DNA from: Intoshia linei
Lineage: Eukaryota; Orthonectida; Rhopaluridae
Assembly: GCA_001642005.1 (NCBI GenBank)
Contig: LWCA01000257.1
Location: 1 to 36,257 of the forward strand
Reading direction: 5' to 3'
Length of the DNA: 36,257 bases
Below, piece after piece: positions 10,601 to 21,500 of the stretch (positions are counted from its first letter, which is position 1; each line of letters starts with the position of its first letter). The notes below the pieces were generated by a model. That model ran no database searches. It was given only the letters and a program-made list of their open reading frames with translations, and was not told the DNA's origin. A program made the position numbers and the translations under genes.

Positions 10601-13600
10601 AGTTTTTTTAAAATGCTTTAAAAATAATAAACTTGGTACAATTATAAAAAATACCAGAGTTAATGATGTGGAATCGGTATCGAAATTTAAATTTTTTATA
10701 AATAAAACAAAATTTTCATTTTCAAGTTCAAGATTGTCATTTTGAATTGTTTGGTCAGATTTTGAGATGACTTGAGATTCTTTTTTTTGTTTTATAATAT
10801 TTTTATCAACAGACTCTAGCGGAGCCCATTCCAAATAAAGGGGTTTATCATAAAACTAAATACTGATGTTAAATGATTAAAAAATAACAAACCTTTTTGT
10901 AAGACAATTTATTAAACACAACTTTAGCATAACTGGACTCGTCAAACATTATCAATGCTGATATACCGGAAGGAGGTAGAATAATTTTGATTTCATATTT
11001 CCCTTCTTGCGAAAAAATATCTTGTAAATCCTCTTCAGTTGTCAAATGTGATAAATTTTTGGCTAAAATTATATCATTACTGCGTTTGTAATTTCCCTAG
11101 ATGAAAAGTCAACTACACATTTAAATTATCAACCTTAACGCAAAATGAATCCAATAAGACTCCGTTTTCAATCAAAAAAGTACGAGTTTCATTGACAAGT
11201 TGAGTTTCTGCTAGGGCCACCCTAACAGCAGAACTTTTTCCAGAATCCTGTATAAAATTAAATTAAGATCACTAATATAGTACAATATTTAACAACTCAG
11301 ATTTAGCAGTGTTCAACCGAGTCGACATTATTTCGTTGACATCGTCAATTCCCAAAAACAAACTGTTCCAACTTACAGTTCTATTTTACAAATGACTTTA
11401 TAAATAATTCTTTTAATTTCAATTACTTTTTATCCTTTTTACGTCGCAAATCCTTTTTTTGTTTGAATCCTTAAATTTCAAATTATTATTTAAGCCAATT
11501 TACCCAAGTTTTCATCTTCTTCGAAATCATTGTCGTTATGCTTTTTACATTGACCTTCAATAATATGAAGCATTCTACCCTATTTTCGTTTAAAAATTTA
11601 TATTTAATTTAAAACTTGAAATATTGATCCATCCAAATTTTCTAACGTATACATTAAAAAGATAATCAACTAAATTACCGAAAGCTTTAATGGCATTTTC
11701 AGGAAAAAGATAAGAAATGAAAGCAAATCCAAGCGGTTTATTTGTAGATAAATCAATAGGTAAATTTGTTTCAGTTAAATCGCCTAATTCAAATATTATA
11801 ATTGAGAAATTGAGAAACACTGATAAAATCCAATTCATATATGGTATATTCTAGTTCACCAAAATTGAGTTTCGGTACGAGATATTGAACAAGTATCTTA
11901 AACTTGAAGATACAGTATAGTTCAGTGTTTGTAAAACGCTAATACACAATTCAAGTTAAAGCAAATAATCTATAGACCCGTCCATAGAATTGTAAATTTT
12001 TATATTATTTTCTGAGAATATTCTTAAACCCAACCATTTTTACTAAAAATCAACTTTTACAAACCCTAAGGAAAATTCCAATTTTAACAACCCTTATGGG
12101 AAAACCCACTTTTACCAACCTTTAATGGAAATATTCGGTTTTAAAAACCTTTTAGGGAAAATTTCAGTTTTACCAACCCTAAAAAAAACATTCGGTTTTA
12201 AAAACCTTATAGAGAAAATTCCAGTTTTACCAACCTTTAAGGGAAAAATCCAGTTTTACCAGCCCTAAAAGGAAATATTCAGTTTTAATAAACTTTTAGA
12301 AAAAATTCCAGTTTTACCAATCCTAAAAGGAAAAAATCGGTTTTAAAAATTCTTAAAGGAAAATTCTAGTTTTACAAACCCCTAAGGTCAAATCCCAATT
12401 TTGGAATTTTCTAAAATTTAGTTTTAAAACTGAATTTTTCCTTTTAGTGTTGGTAAATTTTGATTTTTAGTAAAAATGGTTGGGTTTAAGAATATTCTCA
12501 GAAAATAATATAAAAATTTAGTATAGACTTGAATAGTAAGGGATTTAAATTAACCTCAAACGTTAAAACTATTTAAACCAGCAGTGGCCAACCTATTGCG
12601 CATTGCGTCATTCGAGGTAGAGCATTGGAAATTTTGTTAATAAAAATGTAAATTGTGGAATAATTGAAAATAAAATTTTAAATTGTAAAAGTATTTTCTA
12701 TTAGTACAGTGTTAGTGGAGAAATAACCTGAACACTTTCCGAATCTACTCGAAAATCCGTTCACTTTATATCGGTTAATGTTAATTTAACAAGATAATCC
12801 TAATCATTGATGTACTGGCACTTTTATAATATCTATTCACTTAATAATTAAGTCCTAATTAATGAATAATTTATTATTTCTTGGAGAACATTATTATACT
12901 CTCAGTAACGCATTTAAATCCAAATATTGGCTAACTAGCAAGATGAAAACAATCCTAAAAGTCTCATTAATTAAGGACCACTACATAGTATATCCTAATA
13001 TTGTAAAAAAATTAAAATAAATTATATTTCCATACGTATACATTCTATTAGTAATCGGACGTTCACAAAAATTTTTAGCGCATCTAAGATCGCATGATAA
13101 AAATGTGGCTCTTGGTATGTCACAAAGTTGGCCACCTCTGATTTAAACTGACACAATTGAATTAATTTTTAATATATCTACTAACCATATTTGGAAAAAA
13201 GCTCCGTCAAATCTTTTTCTACCACAGAGTAGGATAAATTTCTAATAAAGAGTCTACCATTCTAAAATAATAGAAAAAAAATTAATACAATCCTTACATC
13301 AATTTTTAAACGCCGTAAAGCAGGGTTTCCCAAATTTTTTTATACGATTTTTCTAATTACGAAATTTCTAAAAACTTTGAAAATTTGTACTATAATTTGG
13401 ACCAAGGTTTATCACCCAAGGTTTGAAAGTTTTGTTGGGCACCGCAAAAAAAATTTGAGAATTTTGAATTTTTCGATGATTATAAACCATTATTGGTAAA
13501 AATGGTATATTAAATTTATTTTACACTACATTAAATGTTATGAACTACGTAAAAACAGCACCTAGCTTTGCCAAAGCGGGATTTTTTAATTTTACGTAAA

Positions 13601-15321
13601 AAAATAAATTCAATAAAAAAATCTAACTTAAAAATGCCACTATTCACTATTATCATCCTTTCAAGCAGTGGTTCCCAAACTTTTAAAAACTGTATTGTCT
13701 ATAAAATATTGTAAACAAAATTAAACCTGATCAATCAAACTTTTATCCAAAACTGGATAATTCTAAAAATTATTACAATTAAAAAAATAAAATACAACCT
13801 TAAAATTGGGTACTTGATTTGTAGAACTTGTATCATTAATTTTATTAATAAAAACTTTGTTTTTATCTAAATTAAGATTAAACAATTAAAACACTATATA
13901 TATAACCTATATAAGTTTTATTTCTTTTAATAGCAACATTGACAGAATTTTCATCCGAAAATGTAATTATGGCCATATCTATGAAAAAATTAAAAAATGA
14001 TGAAAAATCATTACGTTTCATGGGTAGCATAGAGATGTTGACAATTTTTAAAGGCGCAAAAAACATTGAAATTTGATTCTGAATTAGATAATTTATAAAA
14101 TATTTCTAAATTATATAAAATTACCTTTGTCGTTCCAAAAGATAAACCTTTGATGGATACACGAAAATTTTGAATTTTTTTTGTCTACATCAAAAAATTC
14201 ATAATCACATAAAATAATTTTAAAAAATACATTATATCAGTGACTTTCAACCTAACATTACTTTTTATAGTTAAAAAAATGATGACACGTCCATGAAAAG
14301 GTTAATAATTACTGACTACATGAACATTTTAACTCTACCTCCTTTATTCCCATTACTCCAATATCACCTACATTTGATTTAAGGAACTATAAATATCGGA
14401 ATAAATTTTATATTAAAATTATAAAATACGTCTTCATCGTCGCTAATTTCTTTGTCCAATTCGACTTTATAATTTATTTTGTCACGTTCAGATTTTTTTC
14501 TATTGTTTTTTAAACATTCTTGATCAATCTAAAATAAGTTGCATAATATTGGTTACCTAAGTTGACTATATCTGAATAAAAATTACATTAGCAAGTATGT
14601 TGGGTTTTTTTGACGTTGTTGAATTCTAAATTGACAGTATATAAAATAATAACATAAATTTTAACTACTGAAACTAATTTTTTAATAATGTCTTGATGAT
14701 TATTTTTATATTCAGTACTGTCTTTGCTGTATTTACTCCATGATTGTGGTTTAATTTTTGAGCCAATTGGGAATGCTTCTTGGATCTATTGAATTAAATA
14801 CAATACATTATATAATTTATGAAAAGAAAAATAAAAAAAATCTAACAAAAGGTAAAAGTCAAAATGATTGCAACAAATGAAATGCTTTGAAATGTACATT
14901 GTACAACCCCGTTTCCCCCAAAATTTTCCCGATCTTTGAAAAAATTAGAGATAACACGGACACAGCCAACAAAAATCATGCTTATCAATGAAAATTCAAA
15001 TCATTGAACACCAGTCAAATTTAAAAATATAAAAGTATGAAATGTATACATTAATTTTAGAGGTATGAATAAAAGTATTGTGTAATTGAGATACAGCTGA
15101 ATGACAAGAGTTGTCATCTTTATAACCAATAAATGCAAATTTTCTGAAAACGCCTTCGTGTGTATATTTTAATTTACATTCTGTAATATGGCCGTATTTG
15201 GAAAATATTTTCTGTAATTCATTTTGTTTTATCTAAAAAATTTATAGTTGATTGATCATTTAATGTCGTTTTGATTTTATATTACATTTTTTGGTAAATT
15301 TTTTACAATTAAACGTGTCAT
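7638..15321 (-). CDS. RBM19: RBM19/MRD1, six-RRM ribosome biogenesis protein
   Basis: Twenty-three phase-consistent exons: 15321-15286, 15232-15050, 14785-14669, 14625-14587, 14528-14430, 14184-14125, 14078-14015, 13978-13907, 13866-13799, 13762-13727, 13261-13186, 11783-11679, 11641-11616, 11579-11504, 11469-11427, 11380-11284, 11247-11134, 11096-10893, 10855-10655, 10615-10407, 9112-8978, 8939-8840, and 7799 to an in-frame TAG at 7638-7640. The product is about 773 residues. RRMs lie near residues 1-80 (MTRLIVKNLP), 162-235, 259-335 (NGRLFIRNLSYS, LGFAFISYLFPE), 442-515 (DIILAKNLS), 552-635 (VLFIKNLNF, GYGFVEF) and 656-740 (MMVRNVPFEA, GFAFVEF, HSTHLYGRRLVIEW). This is the MRD1/RBM19 order, including the SWNSLF and AVRVALAETQLV linker segments. 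The family acts in the nucleolus on pre-rRNA in the small-subunit processome. A donor at 7660 would give a different C-terminus; that last junction is unsettled. Confidence 0.95.
7871..8480. repeat. Inverted array of 21-22 bp spaced TGTCAGT/ACTGACA motifs around a hairpin
   Basis: Inside MRD1 intron 22, TGTCAGT recurs at 7892, 7914, 7936 and 7958, exactly 22 bases apart. Weaker units (TCAGT) sit on either side at 7873 and 7981. To the right the reverse motif TACTGACA and its variants recur at about 8330, 8351, 8371, 8391, 8406, 8426, 8447 and 8470, mostly 20-23 bases apart. Between them, at about 8218-8260, is a hairpin (AAAATATTCT...GGTGT/ACACC...AGAATATTTT). No coding is seen. It is probably a foldback or MITE-like element with subterminal protein-binding repeats. 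Confidence 0.65.
9155..9335. repeat. Dispersed hAT-like repeat copy in MRD1 intron 20
   Basis: It begins CAGGAGTCGGCAACCACTGG and continues through a GTGGCCCTTTGAGTAAAT phrase to GGCTCATTATAATC. The 6827 copy shows the same order, and an inverted copy lies at about 17823-17940. The family is related to hAT termini. No right-hand end was identified, and the rest of this 1.3-kb intron (to 10406) shows nothing recognisable. Confidence 0.55.
11993..12520. repeat. Foldback element with long inverted ends and about 30-bp internal repeats
   Basis: The left end (11993-12052) and right end (about 12460-12520) are near-perfect inverted copies for some 59 bases, sharing TCTGAGAATATTCTTAAACC and CCATTTTTACTAAAAATCAA. 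Between them a diverged unit of roughly 28-32 bases repeats, built on phrases like CCAACCCTAAAAGGAAA and TTCAGTTTTACC. It lies in MRD1 intron 11. Related copies are at 16231-16550, and fragments at 27420-27515 and 29660-29830. Confidence 0.8.
12579..13140. mobile_element. hAT-type MITE with perfect 8-bp target duplication
   Basis: ATTTAAAC flanks both sides exactly (12571-12578 and 13141-13148). The termini are inverted: CAGCAGTGGCCAAC on the left and CAGAGGTGGCCAAC reading in from the right. An 8-bp duplication with CAG...CTG ends is diagnostic of hAT insertion. The 562-bp body shows no open transposase frame. It sits in MRD1 intron 11, about 45 bases downstream (in transcript sense) of the exon 11 donor at 13185. 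Confidence 0.9.
13320..13700. repeat. hAT-like end fragments in MRD1 intron 10
   Basis: Two hAT-type starts lie in the same orientation, CAGGGTTTCCCAAATTTTT at 13321 and CAGTGGTTCCCAAACTTTT near 13667. No clear matching opposite ends or target duplications were found, so these are probably truncated copies. Confidence 0.4.
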
Positions 15322-15523
15322 TATTTCATAAATTTAAATTTTAATTTTTTAAACTGATTTTTAATATATTAGCGATAATACGTTTATTTCTATGAATACA
15401 ATTATATTTTATAATAAAGTATACTGTTTAATTTATTTTAGCGCACTTTTATTATATTTTATAACAGGTAATATAATTCATTTTTATTTATATATCAACC
15501 ATTGCATGTATTGCATTTTTTGA
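15322..15523. promoter_or_regulatory. Short divergent interval between MRD1 and AP3B starts
   Basis: The inferred start codons of two housekeeping genes face away from each other over 202 bases. Both promoters must lie in or near this AT-rich stretch unless upstream non-coding exons exist. No TATA box can be called with meaning in such AT-rich DNA. Confidence 0.5.
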
Positions 15524-18500
15524 ATGAGCAGTGTTAAAAATTCAGCTTCCTTCAATTTAGGTATATTTTAAATTATTTATATTGCATAGTCTAGATTAGG
15601 AATTGTAACTAATTGATTGCAATTTCTATTAAGATAATTGAATTAAATTTATTTATTTTTTTCAAAATTAAAAATTGGAATATTTTGAAAAGTCAATAGT
15701 AGGGTTTATCAAATTAATTAACAATTAATAAAATCAATCAACTCATTTCATTATATATATTGTAAATATCATATATATCTACAGGGGTATCCAAAATTAG
15801 ATTGCACAAAAGTTACAATTGATTCAGAATACATGTATACATTGTATACTCAAAATTTTTTCAATCAACTGGAAAAAACTAATTAGTTTTTATTATCAAA
15901 TATTTAAAAAAGAAATATTATTAAAGTAGTAGAGGCCCTATTATAGGGTGTCATATTTTTTAAAAATTCTTAGAATTTAAAAGGCGGAGCAAGGTAGGTT
16001 AGGTGTATTTTTGAAAAAACATTTCGATTACTAATATGATTGTCAGAGATTGATACAGTAACGACGTTGCGTTGATCAATTAACTAATTAACAAAAAATA
16101 TCTAAATGTACGTTATTTTCGTATTTTTATATACAAAAATTTAAACTCCTGCTTTGTTTGTAGAGAAAAATTAAAAATATTGGTATATTTGAATAAATCG
16201 TGTCGAGCTGCATAATTTACAATGGATGTCTACTTAAATACAACCATTTTTACTAAAAATTAAAATTTACCAACACTAACAGGAAAAATTCAATTTTAAC
16301 AACCTTTAAAGGAAAAAAGGTTGGTAAAAGTAGATTTTTCTGTTAAAAGTTGGTAAAAGTGAGTTTTCCCATAAGCGTTTGGAAAAGTGGATTTTTCCCT
16401 TAAGGGTTAGTAAAACTTGATTTAATTATTAAAGGTCGGTAAAAGTGGATTATTCCCTTAAGGGTTGGTAAAAGTGGGATTTTTTTCTTAGGGGTTTGTA
16501 GAAGTGGATTTTTAGTAAAAATGGTTGGGTTTAAGAATATTTTCATTTACAATTAACGTTATTCTATAATTTATTTTCGTAATATAATACGAAAAAAATT
16601 TTTTTTACATCTTTTTAAAATTTGGAATTGTTTTAATTATTATAATGTTATAATAATTATTAATGAATACCGAACATATTTTAATGAGACTCTTCTTCGG
16701 GTCTCAAAATTTTTGTAAAGTGGTGACTTCATTTTTTTTAAAATGAAAAAACATATTTTTGAATATTAACTATTTTGAGTATTTAATTGAAAATATCAAA
16801 TCAAACTCTTGGATAGGTGTCTAGGGCAGCGGTTCCCAACATACTTCACAGATGGTACCCCTAAACAGAAAAAAAATAATTTGGTACCCCATAATAATGT
16901 AAGATTAGTATAACTATGACACCATGTCAATTAAAAAAAAATTTTTAGAAATTTAAAATTGTTAAAACTCTACTTGACCGAAAATGGATATCTGAAAAAT
17001 CTTTAATGATTAAACTGACGAAATAGGGACGTACATATATTTAATATGTAACCTTAAAATCGCAGAGACTATCAAATAGACGTAAATACATAAGGAACTA
17101 AGTATATTACTACAAATTAATTTTTATTTGTGATTATTTTTGGGAATTTAAAAAAATCTATAATTTATGAGTCATAGTATCAGACGAGCTGGTACCCCAA
17201 AATAATTTCTGGTACCCATTAGGGGTCCGATTACCCCAGATGAGAACCGCTGGTTTAGGGCCATATGACACTAAGCATCATTTTGGAAAAAATTTTTGGT
17301 CTATTTTTAATTTTCGGTGGCATCGAGCTTGGTAGGTTCAGTTCAGTGTATAATAATAATTATAGTTATTTTCGTCACATCCCTAATTTTACCCTTTGTT
17401 AACAAATATTATTCTTTTTTTCTTAAAGTCTGACTAGTTTGGTATTCCATTTTATCAATATTTTTAGATGATGAGGAAACGAAATCTCAAGGTTCGAATC
17501 AGAGTTCTTTATCATTTAACGAAGATGAGTTTGATACTATGAAAATTGAAAAAAATGATTGTATAAAAGAAACTGACATAGAAATAACGGAAGAAAATGT
17601 TTTGGATAGTATAAAAAATGAAATCAATAAAATTATGTAACTTTTAATTTTACAATGCAATTACAGTAGGACTTGTAGATAAGAAACATGTATGATAATT
17701 TACACATGATACATTTCAAAAATAATTTTATTTTATAATTATCATGCATTATTGTTAACCTAATTAAAATTAAACTTAGACATACATATTTTTTTACCTC
17801 AATTTGATTTTTGATGTTTATACGGGCTGGCCAATTTTTACAAAAATTTAAAAATAAATAATCTAATATATAATAAATGCGTATTTACTCAAACGACCAC
17901 CAAAATTATTTTGGGGTCACTGGTTTTCGACCCTTCGATAAACCAATATGTCAATATTATATTATAGGAATAATTTTTAATTATCTCGTAACCCAATTTG
18001 AGAACGTTTAATTCTAGGTATGTAAAAATATTAACATGTAAATACATGTATTTTCTGTCTTAGAGTAGAATGTTTCCTATCTACGGTGTTACCTATTGAC
18101 TGGTGCACTGTAATATAATAAATTATTAGATCTATAGTGAATCAATCGAAACGAAACATTGAAGCTTTAAAAGATAATTTCAACAAATAAATTAGCCTAA
18201 TCATAATATTCAATCGATATTACTACAGAAATGATATTCACTGTGTATTTATGTAGTTTTTTTTTGTTGTAAACCTTATGTAAAATTATTCATCAATAAA
18301 TTTTAGTAGACGTTTCAATATATTTTATACAATTTAACTATTTCAATTTCCATAATTTACATTTATTGAAATTTAACAAAAATATTATACAAATGATACA
18401 GATTGGATATCCAAAGATTTTCTAAAATAAAGTTTCAATTATTTACATTGGGATTTATGAGTCTATCGGCTTTAACTTTTACAATTAAGAGTAGCAATCT

Positions 18501-21500
18501 GTTTTATGACAAGTAATTAATTTGTATGTATGTGTATTTAAATATTTATTTTAGAAATTTAACATTATCTCAACTGCTATGTTCAGATAAAGATATTAAA
18601 GTAATAAATGCCTTAAAAATTATTATTCAGGTTTGTATAAATTTTATAATTATAAAAATAATGATTATATAATTTAATTGGACCTATTTAATTTCTCTTG
18701 AGAAATGATGGGTTCACTAAATGAGAGTTTTCCAAAGTTTTTTTAGCTCAAACTTAAATTCTCATTTCTAAGAAACATTACCAAAATATTATACTTCATT
18801 ATGTTTTTTGTGGACCTGCATTTTGGAATAGCTGAACTGCACCAACTAAATTTTTTTTGGAAAAGCATCATTACCTACCTTAAACCTTTTTTATTTTTTT
18901 TGTTGCTAATAGTGATTTTTAGTTAATATCAAAAGGAAATGATGCAACTAGTTATTTTGCAAATGTTGTCAAGAATGTTGCTTCGAAAAACGATGAAGTA
19001 TACATATTATCAAAGCTGAATCTACCAAGCTCGAATCCACCTGGAAATGAAAAATGGGCCCTTAAAAATATTTTCAAACGATGTGTAGTGTAATATTGCC
19101 ATATCCAACTCTTCAAGGCTATTTCTTGACAATTTAAATTTAACTCACTTGGTTGGGCAGTGCATAATATATTCTAATTTAAAATAATTAAAAAAAATTA
19201 GATTAGAAAGTTGGTTTACGCATATTTAGCTCGTTATGCTAGTGAAAACAAAGATTTAGCATTATTATCAATTTCATCATTTCAAAAAATGTTGATGGTT
19301 TATTTTTTTTAAATTATTATTAATAGTTGTTATACAATGTTTATTAAGGTGTCTCCAAAAAAATGAAAAATTATATTTTTGAACATCTTTAGATATAATA
19401 GTGATCAAGTATAAAAAAATGATATTTCCAAAATATTAATGCATTTCAACGAATATTAAAGATAACCTGACCATTTAAAGTTTTCTATATATAAATTTTA
19501 TCCAATGTATTTTAATATACTGAATCACTATTAGAGTTACATGTAACTAAGTCTATAGGTGACTATTTCACTAGGTGGTATGCTGTCGAATAAAAATTTT
19601 CTTTTCAACAAAATATTATTTGAAGATTTTAAAATTACGGTTAATTTGATGATAATAAAATTTTGGTTGAAAAAATTTCTAATACTGTTTGAAAACACAC
19701 TTTAATTAAAATTTTGGATTTATTTTGCTATCATAAAGCACTGAATTTTCTCAAAATTTTTATAAAAAACAACTTTATCAAAATCAACCGCCTAAATTAT
19801 CTCAAGTTTTTCGAATCCATAATTTCTTTTGTATTATATTTTGTCTGTATTTAAATAAGGAATGTATAAAAGTCACCACATGTTCCTATTATAGTATATT
19901 TATAAACCTCAAATTAAATAATGATTATGACAACTCCTATTAAATGTTATTTTTACTGCGTCTTTTTTATTGCGGTCTCTTGAATGAAAAAGGTTATGCA
20001 CCATTGTTTTATTAGTTAATCATTTTAGCATGAAAATCAACTGTTTCGGGGATCTGCATTACGTGTATTAAACAGTATTAGTATAAGAATGATTGTTCCA
20101 CTAATGTCTGCAGCTTTAATAGAAAAAAGCAGGGATTTGTCTCCATATGTTAGAAAAATTGTATGCAATTCTTTACCATCGCTTGTTAGGTATTGGTTTA
20201 TGAAACGTTAATTATTTTTAGTATGGATCCTGGTCAAGTTGATGTTGCTGTTGAAATTATAGAAAGGCTTCTCGGTGATAAAAGCAGTGTATCAAATTAA
20301 AAATTTTGTTAAAAATATAATATAAATTAAGATGGTAATTGGAAGTGCATTTTATGCTTTCGAAATTGTTTGTCCAGACAATTTACAAATGTTACATGGC
20401 CAGTTTCGTAAAATTTGTAAAAAACTTTTAAATGTTGATGAGTGGTCTCAAGTTTTCATTATTCTTATCATGAAACGATACATTCGGAAATTTTTCAATA
20501 ACCCAGTAATATTATATTTTATTGTTTTAAATTTTTCAATAGTTCATTCAAAATAATAATTTACCAGAAGATGATGTTTATGGTTATGAAAATTTCAAGG
20601 AGGATACTAATGTTGATCCAGATCATATGATGTTTCTTGTAGTTTGTAAATCCTTACTTATGAGTTTGAATAGTTCTGTAATATTTTATTTATTAGTAGT
20701 TTTATTTTTGATTTGACAGGTTAAAATTGCTGTGATTCAAATGTATTTGTCTTGTGGGACGCAGTCATATATTAAAATGGCTATAATTTCTCTTTTCAAT
20801 ATGCTCCAATTTGAAACGTTATTAATTTTATTGTTAATATAAATATATATCAGTGGTTCCCAACAGTTAATTGAACACTTGGTGTTTTTGATTCGGTTTA
20901 GTATTCAACTGTGTCCGTGCTATATGAATTTTTAATTTTCGAAAAAATGCTAAATTTGAAAACTAAAATAAATACATCTTATTTCAAAAATAGATAGACC
21001 GCAAAGTTTGGTTTTTTTGGTATTAATTTGTAAATTAAATTTTAATTAAATTATATTAAATATTTTTGATAGAATTAAAAATCTCCGATTTCGGCAGCGC
21101 CTGGTACTGTTTGTACGAAGTACATAACTGTCAAGCTAGCAGCTCCAATTTTTGTATTTGTTTAAATTTTAATTTAGAGGCGACAAGAATGTTGTTTTGT
21201 ATTATATTTTAAAAGTTATAAAACATCCCTTTTTAATTAATCATTCGGTATTTTTAATTAACATTTAAATTTACTAATTATTTGTTTTAGGAAATTTTTA
21301 TGGAATATGTAAAGTATATTTTTGTGGACGATTTTGATAATTTAACGTTGAAAAAGCTGAAAGTAACTTAATATGATTAGATATACATTTAAAATGTATA
21401 AAAGGGTAGAAAGTAATGTGTGTGATTTTCTGGGAATTCAAAAAAGTAATAATTTATCGAATACACAAAAATGACGGGAAAAAAATTATTTTATATTAAT

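Noticed and set aside
15377-15466. Open frame MNTIIFYNKVYCLIYFSALL... as an alternative first exon of AP3B
   Set aside because: It is hydrophobic, unlike AP-3 beta N-termini, and the exon at 15524 ([10 protein letters not shown]) fits family and phase better.
17631-17640. TAA at 17638 as the end of a separate small gene
   Set aside because: A GTAACT donor overlaps the stop, and joining to 18555 restores an AP-3 beta-like helix in phase.
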